NCBI GenBank assembly: GCA_026770585.1
Contig: MU646507.1
Span: 270,641 to 282,017, forward strand
Length of the DNA: 11,377 nucleotides
Direction of reading: 5' to 3'
From: Baffinella frigidus
Lineage: Eukaryota > Cryptophyceae > Cryptomonadales > Baffinellaceae
Below, piece after piece: positions 5,001 to 8,792 of this stretch. The notes beneath the pieces were generated by a model. That model did no database searches and was not told the origin of the DNA. It saw only the letters and a list, made by a program, of their open reading frames with translations. How positions within the stretch are numbered: position 1 is the first letter of the stretch; each line of letters opens with the position of its first letter. The translations under genes and the position numbers were made by a program.

Positions 5001-7492
5001 TAAGAACGAATTGTGTAGTAATTTTCGTTGCCATCAAATGAGAGAAAAATGGTTTCCCCGGATAAACCCTACTGTATTGCCTACTGTAGCACCCTGCGGA
5101 CTGCCGCAAATAGGTTGATGTTCTCGCGTGGTACTACGCGGGAGGGCTGGATGTTACTCGCCGGCCCGAAGTTTGCTATTATTTGTACTAGGGATCGTTG
5201 AAGATGGCGAGAGAGAGAGAGAGAGAGAGCGAGCGAGAGAGGGAGAGAGGGAGAGAGAGTACTTTTGGAGAGATTGCAGCTGAATGGAGACATGGCGATG
5301 AGCTACAACAGCATCGGGGTTCTTCTCGCGCGCGTCGTCAGCAGGCGCTCTCGCATGCCACACGAGGCTATCCATGCGAACAGAATAAAAGAACATTTTA
5401 AAATTTGTGTGGAAATGATCACGTTTCCGTACGGATGTCCGTACGGAAACGTGATCAAATGCTGACTTTTGGCGTGTTTCCTGGGCAATAATCCAATAAT
5501 TAACTTATGAATCTGTTCGCATGGATAGCCTCGTGTGGACGGTAGGCATTATATAGGGACGTTGGATTATTAGTGTTCAGGGTTTTAGGGCTTCCTTTCA
5601 GGGGTTAGGAGCCACCGTGGAGGCCTCTTCTGGGCAAATCGATGGTTTCCTAAGTCAACTCCCATACGAATGCGCCCGGAATCCGGGCGCATCTGTGGGA
5701 GATTGACTTAAGATTTGCCGCTGGGTTGCCTCCAGGGTGGTGGTGCGGGGGAGTAGTGTTGCTCTCCTGCGAATCTAATTTCGGAACAAGGCAGAATCTG
5801 TCCCGCTATCTTAGGCTTCCGACGCCGAAGACAAGGGTGTGTATGCTATGTTAGGCATACAATGATGCGATCTTACGCCCTTTTGTGTGGACAGATTCTG
5901 GTATGTTCCGGGGTGAAATTGCTTTTCGGGGCTAGGAGTGGCCACTAGCCATGGGAGGTGGCTCAAATTGTGCTTCGGAACATAAGTCCAAAAGTTGATT
6001 TTGGTGCAAAATGTGTCAACTTAAGTCGCAGAGATCCCAGATCTGGGGTCTCTGCAAGGTGGATCGAAACTGTTCCAGGGCACCATTTGAGTCACCTCCC
6101 CACACAGTGGACTACGAACCTTTCATCAAAAGTCAACTTGACCTGTTGGCAGTAAACTTAAAGGATCTTTAATGCACATTTGGTCACGTCACCGCTAAAT
6201 CAAGGGGTCCCGAAACCCTCGAAGCCCACCGTGTGGCAGGGCTAGTGGGGGAATGATCACGTTTCCGTACGGATGTCCGTACGGAAACGTGATCAAATGC
6301 TGACTTTTAGCGTGTTTCCTGGGAAATAATCCAATAATTGACTTATGAATCTGTTCACATGGATAGCCTCGTGTGGTGGTACCCATCTTGCCACGCCCGG
6401 ACACGAACAGCTTCCTATTTTAGAAGAGAGTGGGTTTTACCGTCGTACTTTCAGCCCGTGACACCAACCGCAGCGGTCCAAAGCTCCTTTAAAAAGTCGT
6501 TATCGACGATAAAGAAGCGAAAACGCAACGTTTGCTAAGACTTAAATGCCGTCTCTGTTTTGTCTGGACCTTTTCGCCTCCGGGCCTCCGGGCGCGGGCT
6601 AACGTCCACTCCAGGCTGGAAGAGGGAGTATTTTCAATGTGGAGTTGTTAAAAAAAATACCAGCCACGGGCGGGCTTGGTCACCTACCCGCTCGAATTCG
6701 AGCGGGGGCGTCACCAAACGCCCCTATTGTACGAAAAGTACTCCACCCCTTTTTTTTCTGCACTTGTAAAGGACTTGTAAAGTTAAAACTTTTAAAATGC
6801 TCACATTTCTAGCCTGGAGTGGGTAATGAGACCGCGGGCAGGTACAGTCCGCCTACCCTAACACAGGCTACCGTAACACATACTTACCCTCCACACATAC
6901 TCCTTCAGCCGCCCCCCGATTTCCCCCTGCAAGGAAGTATGCCTGAAGGGTGGACACCATAACGCATACCTACCCTCCACACATACTCAATCAGTCCGCC
7001 CCCGACAGGTATGTGTTAGGGTAGGTCCACTGTACGAGCAAGCGGTCAAGCTAGACCCTAGGTACCCTGTTTCGAGGGAAATGTGAAATGGTCTCAAGGA
7101 AGTGATCCTCTTCCTAAATCCTAACCCCTCACCACAGGTATGGGCAAGCCGACAAGCTAGGTTCCGGGTACCAGGCGTATGCCCCCCCCCTGTATCGCCA
7201 GTTTGCCGGACGAAGTGGCATGACGTTTGTTTTTGAAAATGGCGGCCGGAAGGTATGAGCAAGCTGGTCTCGAGAAAGTTCTCTTACGAAACACTAATCC
7301 CTGACATCCTTCTCCTAAGCCCTAACCCCGCGCCCCAGGTATGAGCAGGCGGTCAAGCTAGACCCCGGGTACCAGGCAGCTTCGGACAACATTGCGGCGG
7401 TGCATCGCGGGATGAACGAATGGAAGCACCTGGTCAGCGTCCCTTTATTCGACCGTCAGCGTCCCTTTATTCGACTGTCAGCGTCCCTCTAG
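1984..7492 (+). CDS. Spliced TPR-repeat protein gene, four-exon model
   Basis: Model joins 1984-2061, 2633-2731, 4435-4529 and 7339-7492 (78+99+95+154 bases) into one open frame of 141 codons plus TAG. All three introns are GT-AG. Phases agree (0/0, 0/0, 2/2): exon 3 ends with TG and exon 4 supplies the G of a Trp codon. The product reads as three TPR units plus a partial fourth, and the 34-residue register is kept through every junction: unit 1 has G15, A20, L24, P32; unit 2 has G8, G15, A20, Y24, A27; unit 3 has Y4, G8, G15, A20, Y24, A27, P32. TPR domains are alpha-helical protein-binding scaffolds; the partner cannot be told from sequence. No signal peptide or membrane segment is seen. 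The ATG at 1984 is a guess: the true gene may begin upstream in another exon. The gene could be live or a remnant; RNA evidence would decide. Confidence 0.6.
2071..2310. repeat. Interstitial telomere-like array (CCCTAAA) in intron 1
   Basis: About 240 bases of CCCTAAA and variants (CCCAAAA, CCCTACA, CACTAAA). It starts nine bases after the E1.6 donor and stops 21 bases before the TTTTTCTAG acceptor of E2.1. The exact motif is the plant/algal-type telomere repeat. The CCCTACA block at 2264-2306 is a homogeneous sub-array. Confidence 0.9.
2332..2400 (+). pseudogene. E2-like copy E2.1 (good acceptor, deleted core)
   Basis: A strong acceptor (CCTTTTTCTAG, to 2331) precedes GTGTGCGAGCTCCGGCCG, reading VCELRPLS as in E2.4. 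About 11 bases are then missing and the frame passes into HQHPQEGN and a C-run. The GLVLAKLGD part is absent. Its acceptor is better than that of the intact copy. Confidence 0.55.
2446..2550 (+). pseudogene. E2-like copy E2.2 (broken)
   Basis: TGCGAGCTCCGGCCGGGGAG and GGTTGGTGGTTGCG align with the two halves of E2.4 (VCELRP and GLVLA), but the middle is shortened and the frame closed. TCTTCTGAACTCTGA, found also in E2.3, replaces the rest. GAACTCTGAG-TTTGGTTC is itself repeated at 2491-2550. Confidence 0.55.
2554..2629 (+). pseudogene. E2-like copy E2.3 (broken)
   Basis: After TAG at 2551-2553 the frame reads VCELRPLSASAGVGGCVF then stops. It shares the TCTTCTGAACTCTGA tail with E2.2 and about 35 leading bases with E2.4, which follows directly. 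The period between E2.3 and E2.4 is 79 bases, a recent tandem duplication. Confidence 0.6.
2633..2731 (+). CDS. Exon E2.4: TPR unit 2 (intact E2 copy)
   Basis: Thirty-three codons bounded by TAG| at 2630-2632 and AAG|GTGCC at 2732, phase 0 at both ends. It encodes VCELRPLSASA followed by AHQKGLVLAKLGDTTLAIES and YK. VCELRP completes helix B of TPR 1 (P at position 32). The rest is TPR 2 with G8, G15, A20 and Y24. It is the only full-length member of a tandem cluster of five E2-like copies. The acceptor has a poor pyrimidine tract, so splicing strength is uncertain, but the reading frame and TPR register are clear. Confidence 0.7.
2732..2911. repeat. Intron after E2.4 with 24-base tandem pair
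   Basis: CACTAAATTGGTGACAACAA plus ATAG occurs twice head to tail at 2793-2840 with no mismatch. The rest is unremarkable intron sequence; nothing else is seen. Confidence 0.8.
2912..2950 (-). repeat. R1 copy c, inverted and partial
   Basis: The reverse strand reads CCCCTATGTCCCTACGG and CCTACCGTAGGGTCC, the 5' half of R1. It ends exactly where the E2.5 homology begins, so R1 marks the point at which this exon copy lost its first half. Confidence 0.7.
2951..3004 (+). pseudogene. E2-like copy E2.5 (3' half with donor)
   Basis: GLVLAKLGDTTLAIESCK in frame, identical to E2.4 except Tyr to Cys, ending AAG|GTGCTTTC. The first half (VCELRPLSASAAHQK) is replaced by inverted R1, and a TAG lies just upstream in frame. 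It is followed by a CTT-rich tract. Confidence 0.65.
3005..3138. other. Intron-like stretch, pyrimidine rich
   Basis: TTCTTCTTCTTCATCATC and related T/C sequence, then mixed sequence with no supported exon. Confidence 0.4.
3139..3283. mobile_element. Decayed foldback element
   Basis: TTTCGGAAGA (3139) and TCTTCCGAAA (to 3283) pair, with partial pairing for about 15 more bases inward. AATTGATTGG-G-CCAATCGATT near 3182-3202 is an internal palindrome. An open frame through here is a by-product; its translation matches nothing I recognise. Confidence 0.5.
3297..3394. repeat. (CT)n microsatellite
   Basis: About 98 bases of CT with CG and CGCG interruptions. Its complement is purine-only over long runs. 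Confidence 0.9.
3410..3490. repeat. GTGAATTCACGGAATT repeat and 30-base palindrome
   Basis: CGTGAATTCACGGAATT occurs at about 3414-3430 and 3470-3486. The second lies in a near-perfect 30-base palindrome, GCGCAATTTCGTGAA with its complement, at 3461-3490, one base off perfect. Confidence 0.75.
3553..3688. mobile_element. Foldback inside E3.1
   Basis: CGCTACCGAGC-GA--CGG-ACACA pairs with TGTGTGCCGAG-TGGCTCGACAGCG with several mismatches. The centre holds a perfect hairpin, CAGGACCGG-AATC-CCGGTCCTG (3633-3654). ACAGCGGT stands on both sides (3530-3537, 3683-3690) and could be an 8-base target duplication, as in hAT-type elements, though the termini inside it do not match well. Confidence 0.5.
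3700..3840. mobile_element. GATC-flanked MITE inside TPR exon E3.1 (family B)
   Basis: A 141-base element with ends TCACATGAGAAC and GTTTTCATATGA, flanked by GATC at 3696-3699 and 3841-3844. Removing it with one GATC restores ATGGCGATCAGCTGCAACAA, the E3 exon sequence (compare 4259 onward). Its inner part (TTACTACACGAATGCTTTAA) is homologous to the loop region of family A at 458 and 4930. Confidence 0.88.
3894..4027. other. Intergenic or intronic stretch before E3.2
   Basis: No supported exon. The end (GGTGCGAAACAG, to 4027) is an acceptor-like sequence in front of E3.2, resembling the RAAACAG ahead of E3.1 and E3.3. Confidence 0.4.
4028..4305 (+). pseudogene. E3-like copy E3.2, split by an F2 foldback
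   Basis: ACGGCGGTGCCGCTGAATG (4028-4046) and GAATGGGGACATGGCGATCA (from 4247) rejoin as TAVPLNGDMAISYNNIG once the insert and one GAATG are removed. The second half reads VFLTLVSVSVLRD, matching E3.1 and not E3.3, so E3.1 and E3.2 form a sub-class with a different end. The GALAW donor is missing. Confidence 0.72.
4047..4246. mobile_element. F2 foldback, copy 1, with GAATG target duplication
   Basis: Ends are CACTGCC and CCTGGCAGTG; GAATG flanks at 4042-4046 and 4247-4251. A second CACTGCCAGG lies inside at 4108, so 4047-4107 is an extra terminal segment or nested insertion. The core CGAAGTACCC-AATCT-GGGTACTTCG (about 4160-4184) is a strong hairpin. AGTCAACTCA and GTTGACAGATTTTGTGGG are shared with copy 2 at 10380. 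Confidence 0.88.
4306..4434. other. Spacer between E3.2 and E3.3
   Basis: No exon or repeat supported until the acceptor at 4426-4434. It contains two degenerate copies of AAACCAGACTTGTG / AGACCAGACTCTGT at 4371 and 4403. Confidence 0.4.
4435..4529 (+). CDS. Exon E3.3: TPR unit 3 (intact E3 copy)
   Basis: The acceptor is ACAAAACAG at 4426-4434 and the donor GCATG|GTATGC at 4530. The exon starts in phase 0 and ends after two bases (TG) of a codon. It encodes TAVRLNGDMAMS, then YNNIGVLLARVGNMPGALA, then the first two bases of a Trp codon. TAVRL finishes TPR 2, and the YNNIG-LL--G----A pattern is the textbook TPR helix A to B. It is the only E3 copy not interrupted or shortened. The same donor end recurs with a better donor (GCATG|GTAAGG) at 4886. 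Confidence 0.75.
4558..4661 (+). repeat. R1 dispersed repeat, copy d (full length)
   Basis: Same block order as copy b: GCCCTATGCCCCTACGGG, TTGCCTACCGTAGGGTCC, TAGGTCTTATCGCTTA, GGGGTTATTCAAACCCCC, GAAGTCCGCTGTGTGGC. It begins after a C-run 28 bases downstream of the E3.3 donor, so it would lie in intron 3. Confidence 0.78.
4689..4869. mobile_element. F1 foldback, copy 1 (181 bases)
   Basis: Ends CCACACGAGGCTATCCATGC and GCATGGATAGCCTCGTGTGA pair. TA stands at 4687-4688 and 4870-4871, a possible target duplication. The centre (about 4770-4811) is a 42-base near-palindrome with TCCGTACGGA. This copy is in the opposite orientation to copies 2 and 3. Confidence 0.85.
4872..4886 (+). pseudogene. 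E3 donor-end remnant
   Basis: GGGCGCTCTCGCATG|GTAAGG is the last 15 bases of an E3-type exon (GALAW) with a better donor than E3.3, directly after the F1 copy. The rest of that exon copy is gone. Confidence 0.55.
4930..5062. mobile_element. Foldback MITE, family A copy 2
   Basis: TCCGGGGAAACC and GGTTTCCCCGGA ends, with TA at 4928-4929 and 5063-5064. Arms of about 54 bases; ACTACACA / TGTGTAGT next to the loop. Flanking sequence on both sides (GTGCCGTAGCACCC and CCTACTGTATTGCCTACTGT) resembles R1, so it sits in an R1 remnant. Confidence 0.85.
5066..5100 (+). repeat. R1 remnant
   Basis: ACCCTACTGTATTGCCTACT and GTAGCACC match CCCTACGGGTTGCCTACCGT and AGGGTCC of R1 with several changes. Confidence 0.4.
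5208..5259. repeat. (GA)n microsatellite before E3.4
   Basis: Fifty-two bases of GA with GAGC and GGGA interruptions, ending 14 bases before the E3.4 homology. Confidence 0.9.
5273..5357 (+). pseudogene. E3-like copy E3.4 (frameshifted)
   Basis: LQLNGDMAMSYNSIGVLLAR aligns with E3.3. A 5-base loss in GTCGTCAGCAGGCGCTC (E3.3 has GTCGGCAACATGCCGGGCGC) shifts the frame, turning GALAW into RRSRM. The exon ends CTCGCATG, where the F1 foldback replaces the donor GT. Confidence 0.65.
5358..5538. mobile_element. F1 foldback, copy 2 (181 bases)
   Basis: Perfect outer ends CCACACGAGG / CCTCGTGTGG. The centre is a perfect 42-base inverted repeat (TGATCACGTTTCCGTACGGA, TG, and complement) at 5416-5457. 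It is the reverse complement of copy 1 over nearly its whole length. It abuts the last base of exon E3.4. Confidence 0.9.
5539..5611. other. Short spacer
   Basis: ACGGTAGGCATTATATAGGG resembles part of R1 on the reverse strand. GGGTTTTAGGG near 5580 is a single degenerate telomere-like motif. Nothing else seen. Confidence 0.3.
5612..5743. mobile_element. F3 foldback, copy 1
   Basis: CCACCGTGGAGGC and GCCTCCAGGGTGGTGG ends with arms of about 60 bases containing GGGCAAATC, AAGTCAACTCCCA and complements. The core ATGCGCCCGGAATCCGGGCGCAT (5670-5692; perfect stem except the loop) differs from that of copy 2 in paired fashion. Confidence 0.85.
5777..5920. mobile_element. Foldback with GGACAGATTCTG arms
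   Basis: AATTTCGGAACAAGGCAGAA-TCTGTCC (5777-5803) pairs with GGACAGATTCTG-TATGTTCC--GGTGAAATT (5889-5920). An inner hairpin GTATGC-TATGTTAG-GCATAC lies near 5842-5861. Confidence 0.65.
5953..6100. mobile_element. Foldback with GGGAGGTGGCTC arms
   Basis: GGGAGGTGGCTCAAATTGTG and CACCATTTGAGTCACCTCCC pair at the ends. The core GCAGAGATCCCAGA-TCTGGGGTCTCTGC (6028-6055) is a 28-base palindrome with one mismatched pair. AAAAGTTGA and GTGTCAACTTAAG recall the F2/F3 interior. GCTAGGAGTGGCCACTAGC just before it is another short palindrome. Confidence 0.75.
6101..6244. repeat. Spacer with R1 3'-end remnant
   Basis: CCGCTAAATCAAGGGGT, CCCGAAACCCTCGAAG and CCCACCGTGTGGC (6191-6236) match the 3' half of R1 (CGCTTAGGGGT, TTCAAACCCCCTTCGAAG, TCCGCTGTGTGGC). 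No gene seen. Confidence 0.45.
6245..6376. mobile_element. F1 foldback, copy 3 (left arm lost)
   Basis: Same orientation as copy 2. The 42-base central palindrome (6254-6295) is identical to copy 2, and the right end (CCTCGTGTGG) is intact. The left arm is missing: the R1 3' remnant abuts it. Confidence 0.88.
6377..6605. other. No gene recognised
   Basis: An open frame continuing to 6538 reads PVTPTAAVQSSFKKSLSTIK and a Lys/Arg-rich end after GTACTTTCAG (an acceptor-like site to 6449). It matches no family I know, and there is no second line of evidence. CACGCCCGGACACGA at 6393 echoes the repeat at 152-167. GGGCCTCCGGGCGCGGG at 6579 is GC-rich. Confidence 0.2.
6606..6822. mobile_element. Foldback with CCACTCCAGGC ends
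   Basis: CCACTCCAGGCTGGAA and TTCTAGCCTGGAGTGG pair, with weaker pairing inward. The core is a perfect 20-base palindrome CCCGCTCGAATTCGAGCGGG (6687-6706) inside a larger arm pair (GGGCGGGCTTGGTCAC / GTCACCAAACGCCCC). The terminal CCAGG motif resembles F2 and F3. Confidence 0.75.
6869..7007. repeat. Two direct copies of an antisense splice-donor motif
   Basis: TACCGTAACACATACTTACC plus CTCCAC at 6869-6894 is the exact reverse complement of 8844-8869, which holds a GTAAGTATG donor. A second, slightly changed copy with the same downstream CACATACT--(A/T)TCAG-CCGCCCCCGA follows at 6956-7007. Period 87. Confidence 0.8.
7033..7086 (+). pseudogene. E4-like copy E4.1 (no acceptor)
   Basis: YEQAVKLDPRYPVSREM then TGA. 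CAGG before the Tyr codon in E4.4 is CACTG here, so the acceptor is lost. GTATGTGTTAGGGTAGGTCCAC in front of it matches 8870-8893 upstream of E4.6 over about 20 bases. Confidence 0.55.
7138..7258 (+). CDS. Exon-like copy E4.2 with good acceptor (alternative C-terminus?)
   Basis: TCCTAACCCCTCACCACAG (to 7137) is a strong branch-plus-acceptor signal, and the exon starts with the same single G as E4.4, so E3 could splice to it in frame. It reads YGQADKLGSGYQAYAPPLYR then QFAGRSGMTFVFENGGRKV and TGA at 7256-7258. Key residues change (E to G, V to D, D-P to G-S), so TPR helix B is weakened. It could be a real alternative last exon or a decaying copy. Confidence 0.4.
7253..7304 (+). pseudogene. E4-like copy E4.3 (fragment)
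   Basis: After CCGGAAG the frame reads YEQAGLEKVLLRNTNP and TGA; only the first four residues match E4. It overlaps the end of E4.2 in another frame. Confidence 0.4.
7339..7492 (+). CDS. Exon E4.4: end of TPR 3, partial TPR 4, C-terminus
   Basis: A strong acceptor (CCCTAAC branch-like motif, then CGCCCCAG at 7331-7338) opens the exon with a single G that completes the Trp codon from E3. The frame reads YEQAVKLDPGYQAASDN, then IAAVHRGMNEWKHLVSV, to TAG at 7490-7492. YEQAVKLDP is the canonical TPR helix B end with A27 and P32. The segment after it is a likely capping helix. The last 19 codons come from a GTCAGCGTCC minisatellite, so the tail (PLFDRQRPFIRLSASL) is repeat-derived. Alternatively GTCAGC at 7433 could be a weak donor. 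Confidence 0.68.
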
Positions 7493-7498
7493 TCGACT
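7433..7498. repeat. 22-base minisatellite, first array
   Basis: Three units of GTCAGCGTCCCTTTATTCGA plus two bases, at 7433, 7455 and 7477. It begins inside exon E4.4 (the codons for VSVPLF) and supplies the stop codon. Confidence 0.85.
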
Positions 7499-7545
7499 GC
7501 TGACTGAGTAGCGATGATCCTGGTGCTAAAATCCCAACGTTTTGC

Positions 7546-7608
7546 AACATCACGGCTGTGCATCGCGGGATGAACGAATGGAAGCACTTGGTCAGCGTCC
7601 CCCTATGA
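7546..7608 (+). pseudogene. E4-like copy E4.5 (3' half)
   Basis: NITAVHRGMNEWKHLVSVPL then TGA; matches E4.4 from residue N of SDN onward with two changes. It follows CTAAAATCCCAACGTTTTG, which also ends the first repeat block, so a block of roughly 150 bases (exon end plus minisatellite plus AACGTTTTG spacer) was tandemly duplicated. Confidence 0.6.
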
Positions 7609-7794
7609 GCGTCCCCCTATTCGTCTGTCAGCGTCTCCCTATTCGACTGCAGTCGAATAAGGGGACGCTGACTCCAAACCTTGATAGTTTAGTGCCAGAA
7701 ATATTTGACATTGTAGTACGAGAATTATCTCACTCAGTCAGCAGCTTCCCCCTAGTCGACGAAAAGCGTCCGCCTAGTAGACTGCTGACTGAGT
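7591..7794. repeat. 22-base minisatellite, second array, with palindromes
   Basis: Further GTCAGCGTCC units at 7591-7672. The last unit is followed by its own complement to give a 46-base palindrome centred on CTGCAG (7627-7672, one base unpaired). A third group (7737-7794) is bracketed by ACTCAGTCAGCAG / CTGCTGACTGAGT. Sequence 7673-7731 is unrelated single-copy DNA. Confidence 0.8.
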
Positions 7795-7865
7795 ATGGAT
7801 GTTAATGCAGCTAAAATTTTCAACGTTCCTTATTGTTGCATTGTTTTCAGGCCAACGTTTTCAGG
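7795..7865. other. Spacer with acceptor-like end
   Basis: CAGCTAAAATTTTCAACGTT echoes the 7526-7545 spacer. GTTGCATTGTTTTCAG to 7850, followed by GCCAACGTTTTCAG to 7864, gives two acceptor-like sites; no exon after them is recognised. Confidence 0.3.
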
Positions 7866-8076
7866 CCGATTCAGATTCGAAAACCGCTTTGCTGATCCTC
7901 TTAAATTAAAAAGTGTTCAGGCATCTTTCGAGGGTGATTTAATGCTGGGCCATTCAATTTAAAACACGCTGTGTGCCATCTTAAGTGCGGAGTTTGCTAT
8001 CTTAGCCTTAATATAGCTGTACTATAGTACAAAACCCACCACTCAGATAGCAAAGAGGCGATTTAAATCAAATCGG
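7866..8076. mobile_element. Foldback with CCGATT ends
   Basis: CCGATTCAGATTCGAAAACC-GCTTTGCT pairs with AGCAAAGAGGCG-ATTTAAATCAAATCGG. TTTGCTATCT / AGATAGCAAA (7993 and 8045) and a perfect GTACTATAGTAC (8019-8030) form a second stem. It abuts the F3 element at 8080. Confidence 0.6.
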
Positions 8077-8079
8077 TTT

Positions 8080-8208
8080 CCACCCTGGAGGCAACTCATG
8101 GGCAAATCAAAGGTTTCTTAAGTCAACTCCAATACAAATGACACCAGAATCGGGTGGCATCTGTGGGAGATTGACGTAAGATTTGCCTCTGAGTTGCGTC
8201 CAGGGTGG
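8080..8208. mobile_element. F3 foldback, copy 2
   Basis: CCACCCTGGAGGCAACTCA and TGAGTTGCGTCCAGGGTGG ends; arms of about 55 bases closely matching copy 1 (GGGCAAATC, AAGTCAACTCCAA, TCTGTGGGAGATTGAC). The core ATGACACC-AGAATC-GGTGGCAT differs from copy 1 by paired changes. ATTTAAAT lies on both sides (8061, 8209) but is 11 bases away on the left, so it is a doubtful duplication. Confidence 0.85.
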
Positions 8209-8242
8209 ATTTAAATTTCTTCTGATTTCCCACCGCGTGCAG

Positions 8243-8275
8243 GTCGAACACCATCAAGCGGCTGGAAAGAGCATG
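8243..8275 (+). CDS. Possible 33-base micro-exon
   Basis: TTTCTTCTGATTTCCCACC then GCGTGCAG (to 8242) is a good acceptor. The next 33 bases end at GCATG|GTAACC, the same last five bases as exon E3. Starting with one base and ending with two, the phase matches E4's start and E3's end: SNTIKRLERA then the first two bases of a Trp codon. It could be a small TPR-gene exon. It is too short to show homology, and the donor may instead be CAAG|GTCC at 8291. Confidence 0.3.
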
Positions 8276-8299
8276 GTAACCCCGCAGCGCAAGGTCCAA

Positions 8300-8559
8300 C
8301 CCTCCTCTTTCTTCTTCTTCTTCTTCTTCTTCTTCTTCTTCTTCTTCTTCTCTCTTTTTCTTCTTCTTTCTTCTTCTTCTTCTTTCTTCTTCTTGTTCTT
8401 CTTCTTGTTCTTATTTTTCTTGTTGTTGTTCTTCTTCTTCTTCTTCTTCTTTTTGTTCTTCGTTCTTCTTCTTCTGCTTCTTCTCTTCTTCTTTCCCCCC
8501 CCCCCTTCTTCTTCTCCTTCTTCTTCTTCTTCTTCTTCTTCTTCTTCTTCTCCTTCTTC
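8300..8559. repeat. (CTT)n polypyrimidine tract of about 260 bases
   Basis: Almost pure C/T with a few G (CTTGTTCTT blocks) and a C12 run near 8497. Long pure runs allow triplex or R-loop structure. Open frames through it code for Ser/Phe/Leu or Lys/Arg homopolymers and are not genes. Confidence 0.95.
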
Positions 8560-8590
8560 GTTATTACCCTCATAGATTTCTGAAAAGTGA

Positions 8591-8675
8591 TCTCAACTTT
8601 CTACCACCGCTTGTGGTAGAAACTCAACTTTCTACCACCACTTGTGTCGGAGGGCGGGCTTGGCTCCAACCCGCC
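8591..8675. repeat. 25-base direct repeat and two hairpins
   Basis: CTCAACTTTCTACCACC plus (G/A)CTTGTG at 8591-8615 and 8622-8646. Between them TTTCTACCAC / GTGGTAGAAA form a hairpin. GGCGGG / CCCGCC at 8653-8675 forms another, resembling GGGCGGGCTTGG at 6668. Confidence 0.75.
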
Positions 8676-8744
8676 ACTTCCTACCTCCTGTCTCATTCTA
8701 TTCCGGCTCACCAATTTGCTTCCCCCAGGCTCTTTCCCGCTCCA

Positions 8745-8784
8745 AAGTTGACAGATTTGTACCGCACACCCAGCTTGTCAACTT
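8745..8784. repeat. AAGTTGACA inverted repeat
   Basis: AAGTTGACA (8745-8753) and TGTCAACTT (8776-8784), the GTTGAC motif common to the F2/F3 foldbacks; CACCCAG / CTGGGTG overlap it. Probably a worn foldback. Confidence 0.45.
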
Positions 8785-8792
8785 GAGAATAG

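Noticed and set aside
6987-7262. Ninety-one-codon frame on the - strand
   Set aside because: It is antisense to the E4 copies and the donor-like repeats, whose + strand reading is clearly TPR.
7433-7794. CRISPR-like array
   Set aside because: The GTCAGCGTCC units are contiguous tandem repeats with no unique spacers, no leader and no cas genes, in a eukaryotic context.
8183-8575. Open frames of 120-130 codons on both strands
   Set aside because: They run through the CTT tract and encode Phe/Ser/Leu or Lys/Arg homopolymers; length is due to absence of stop codons in the repeat.
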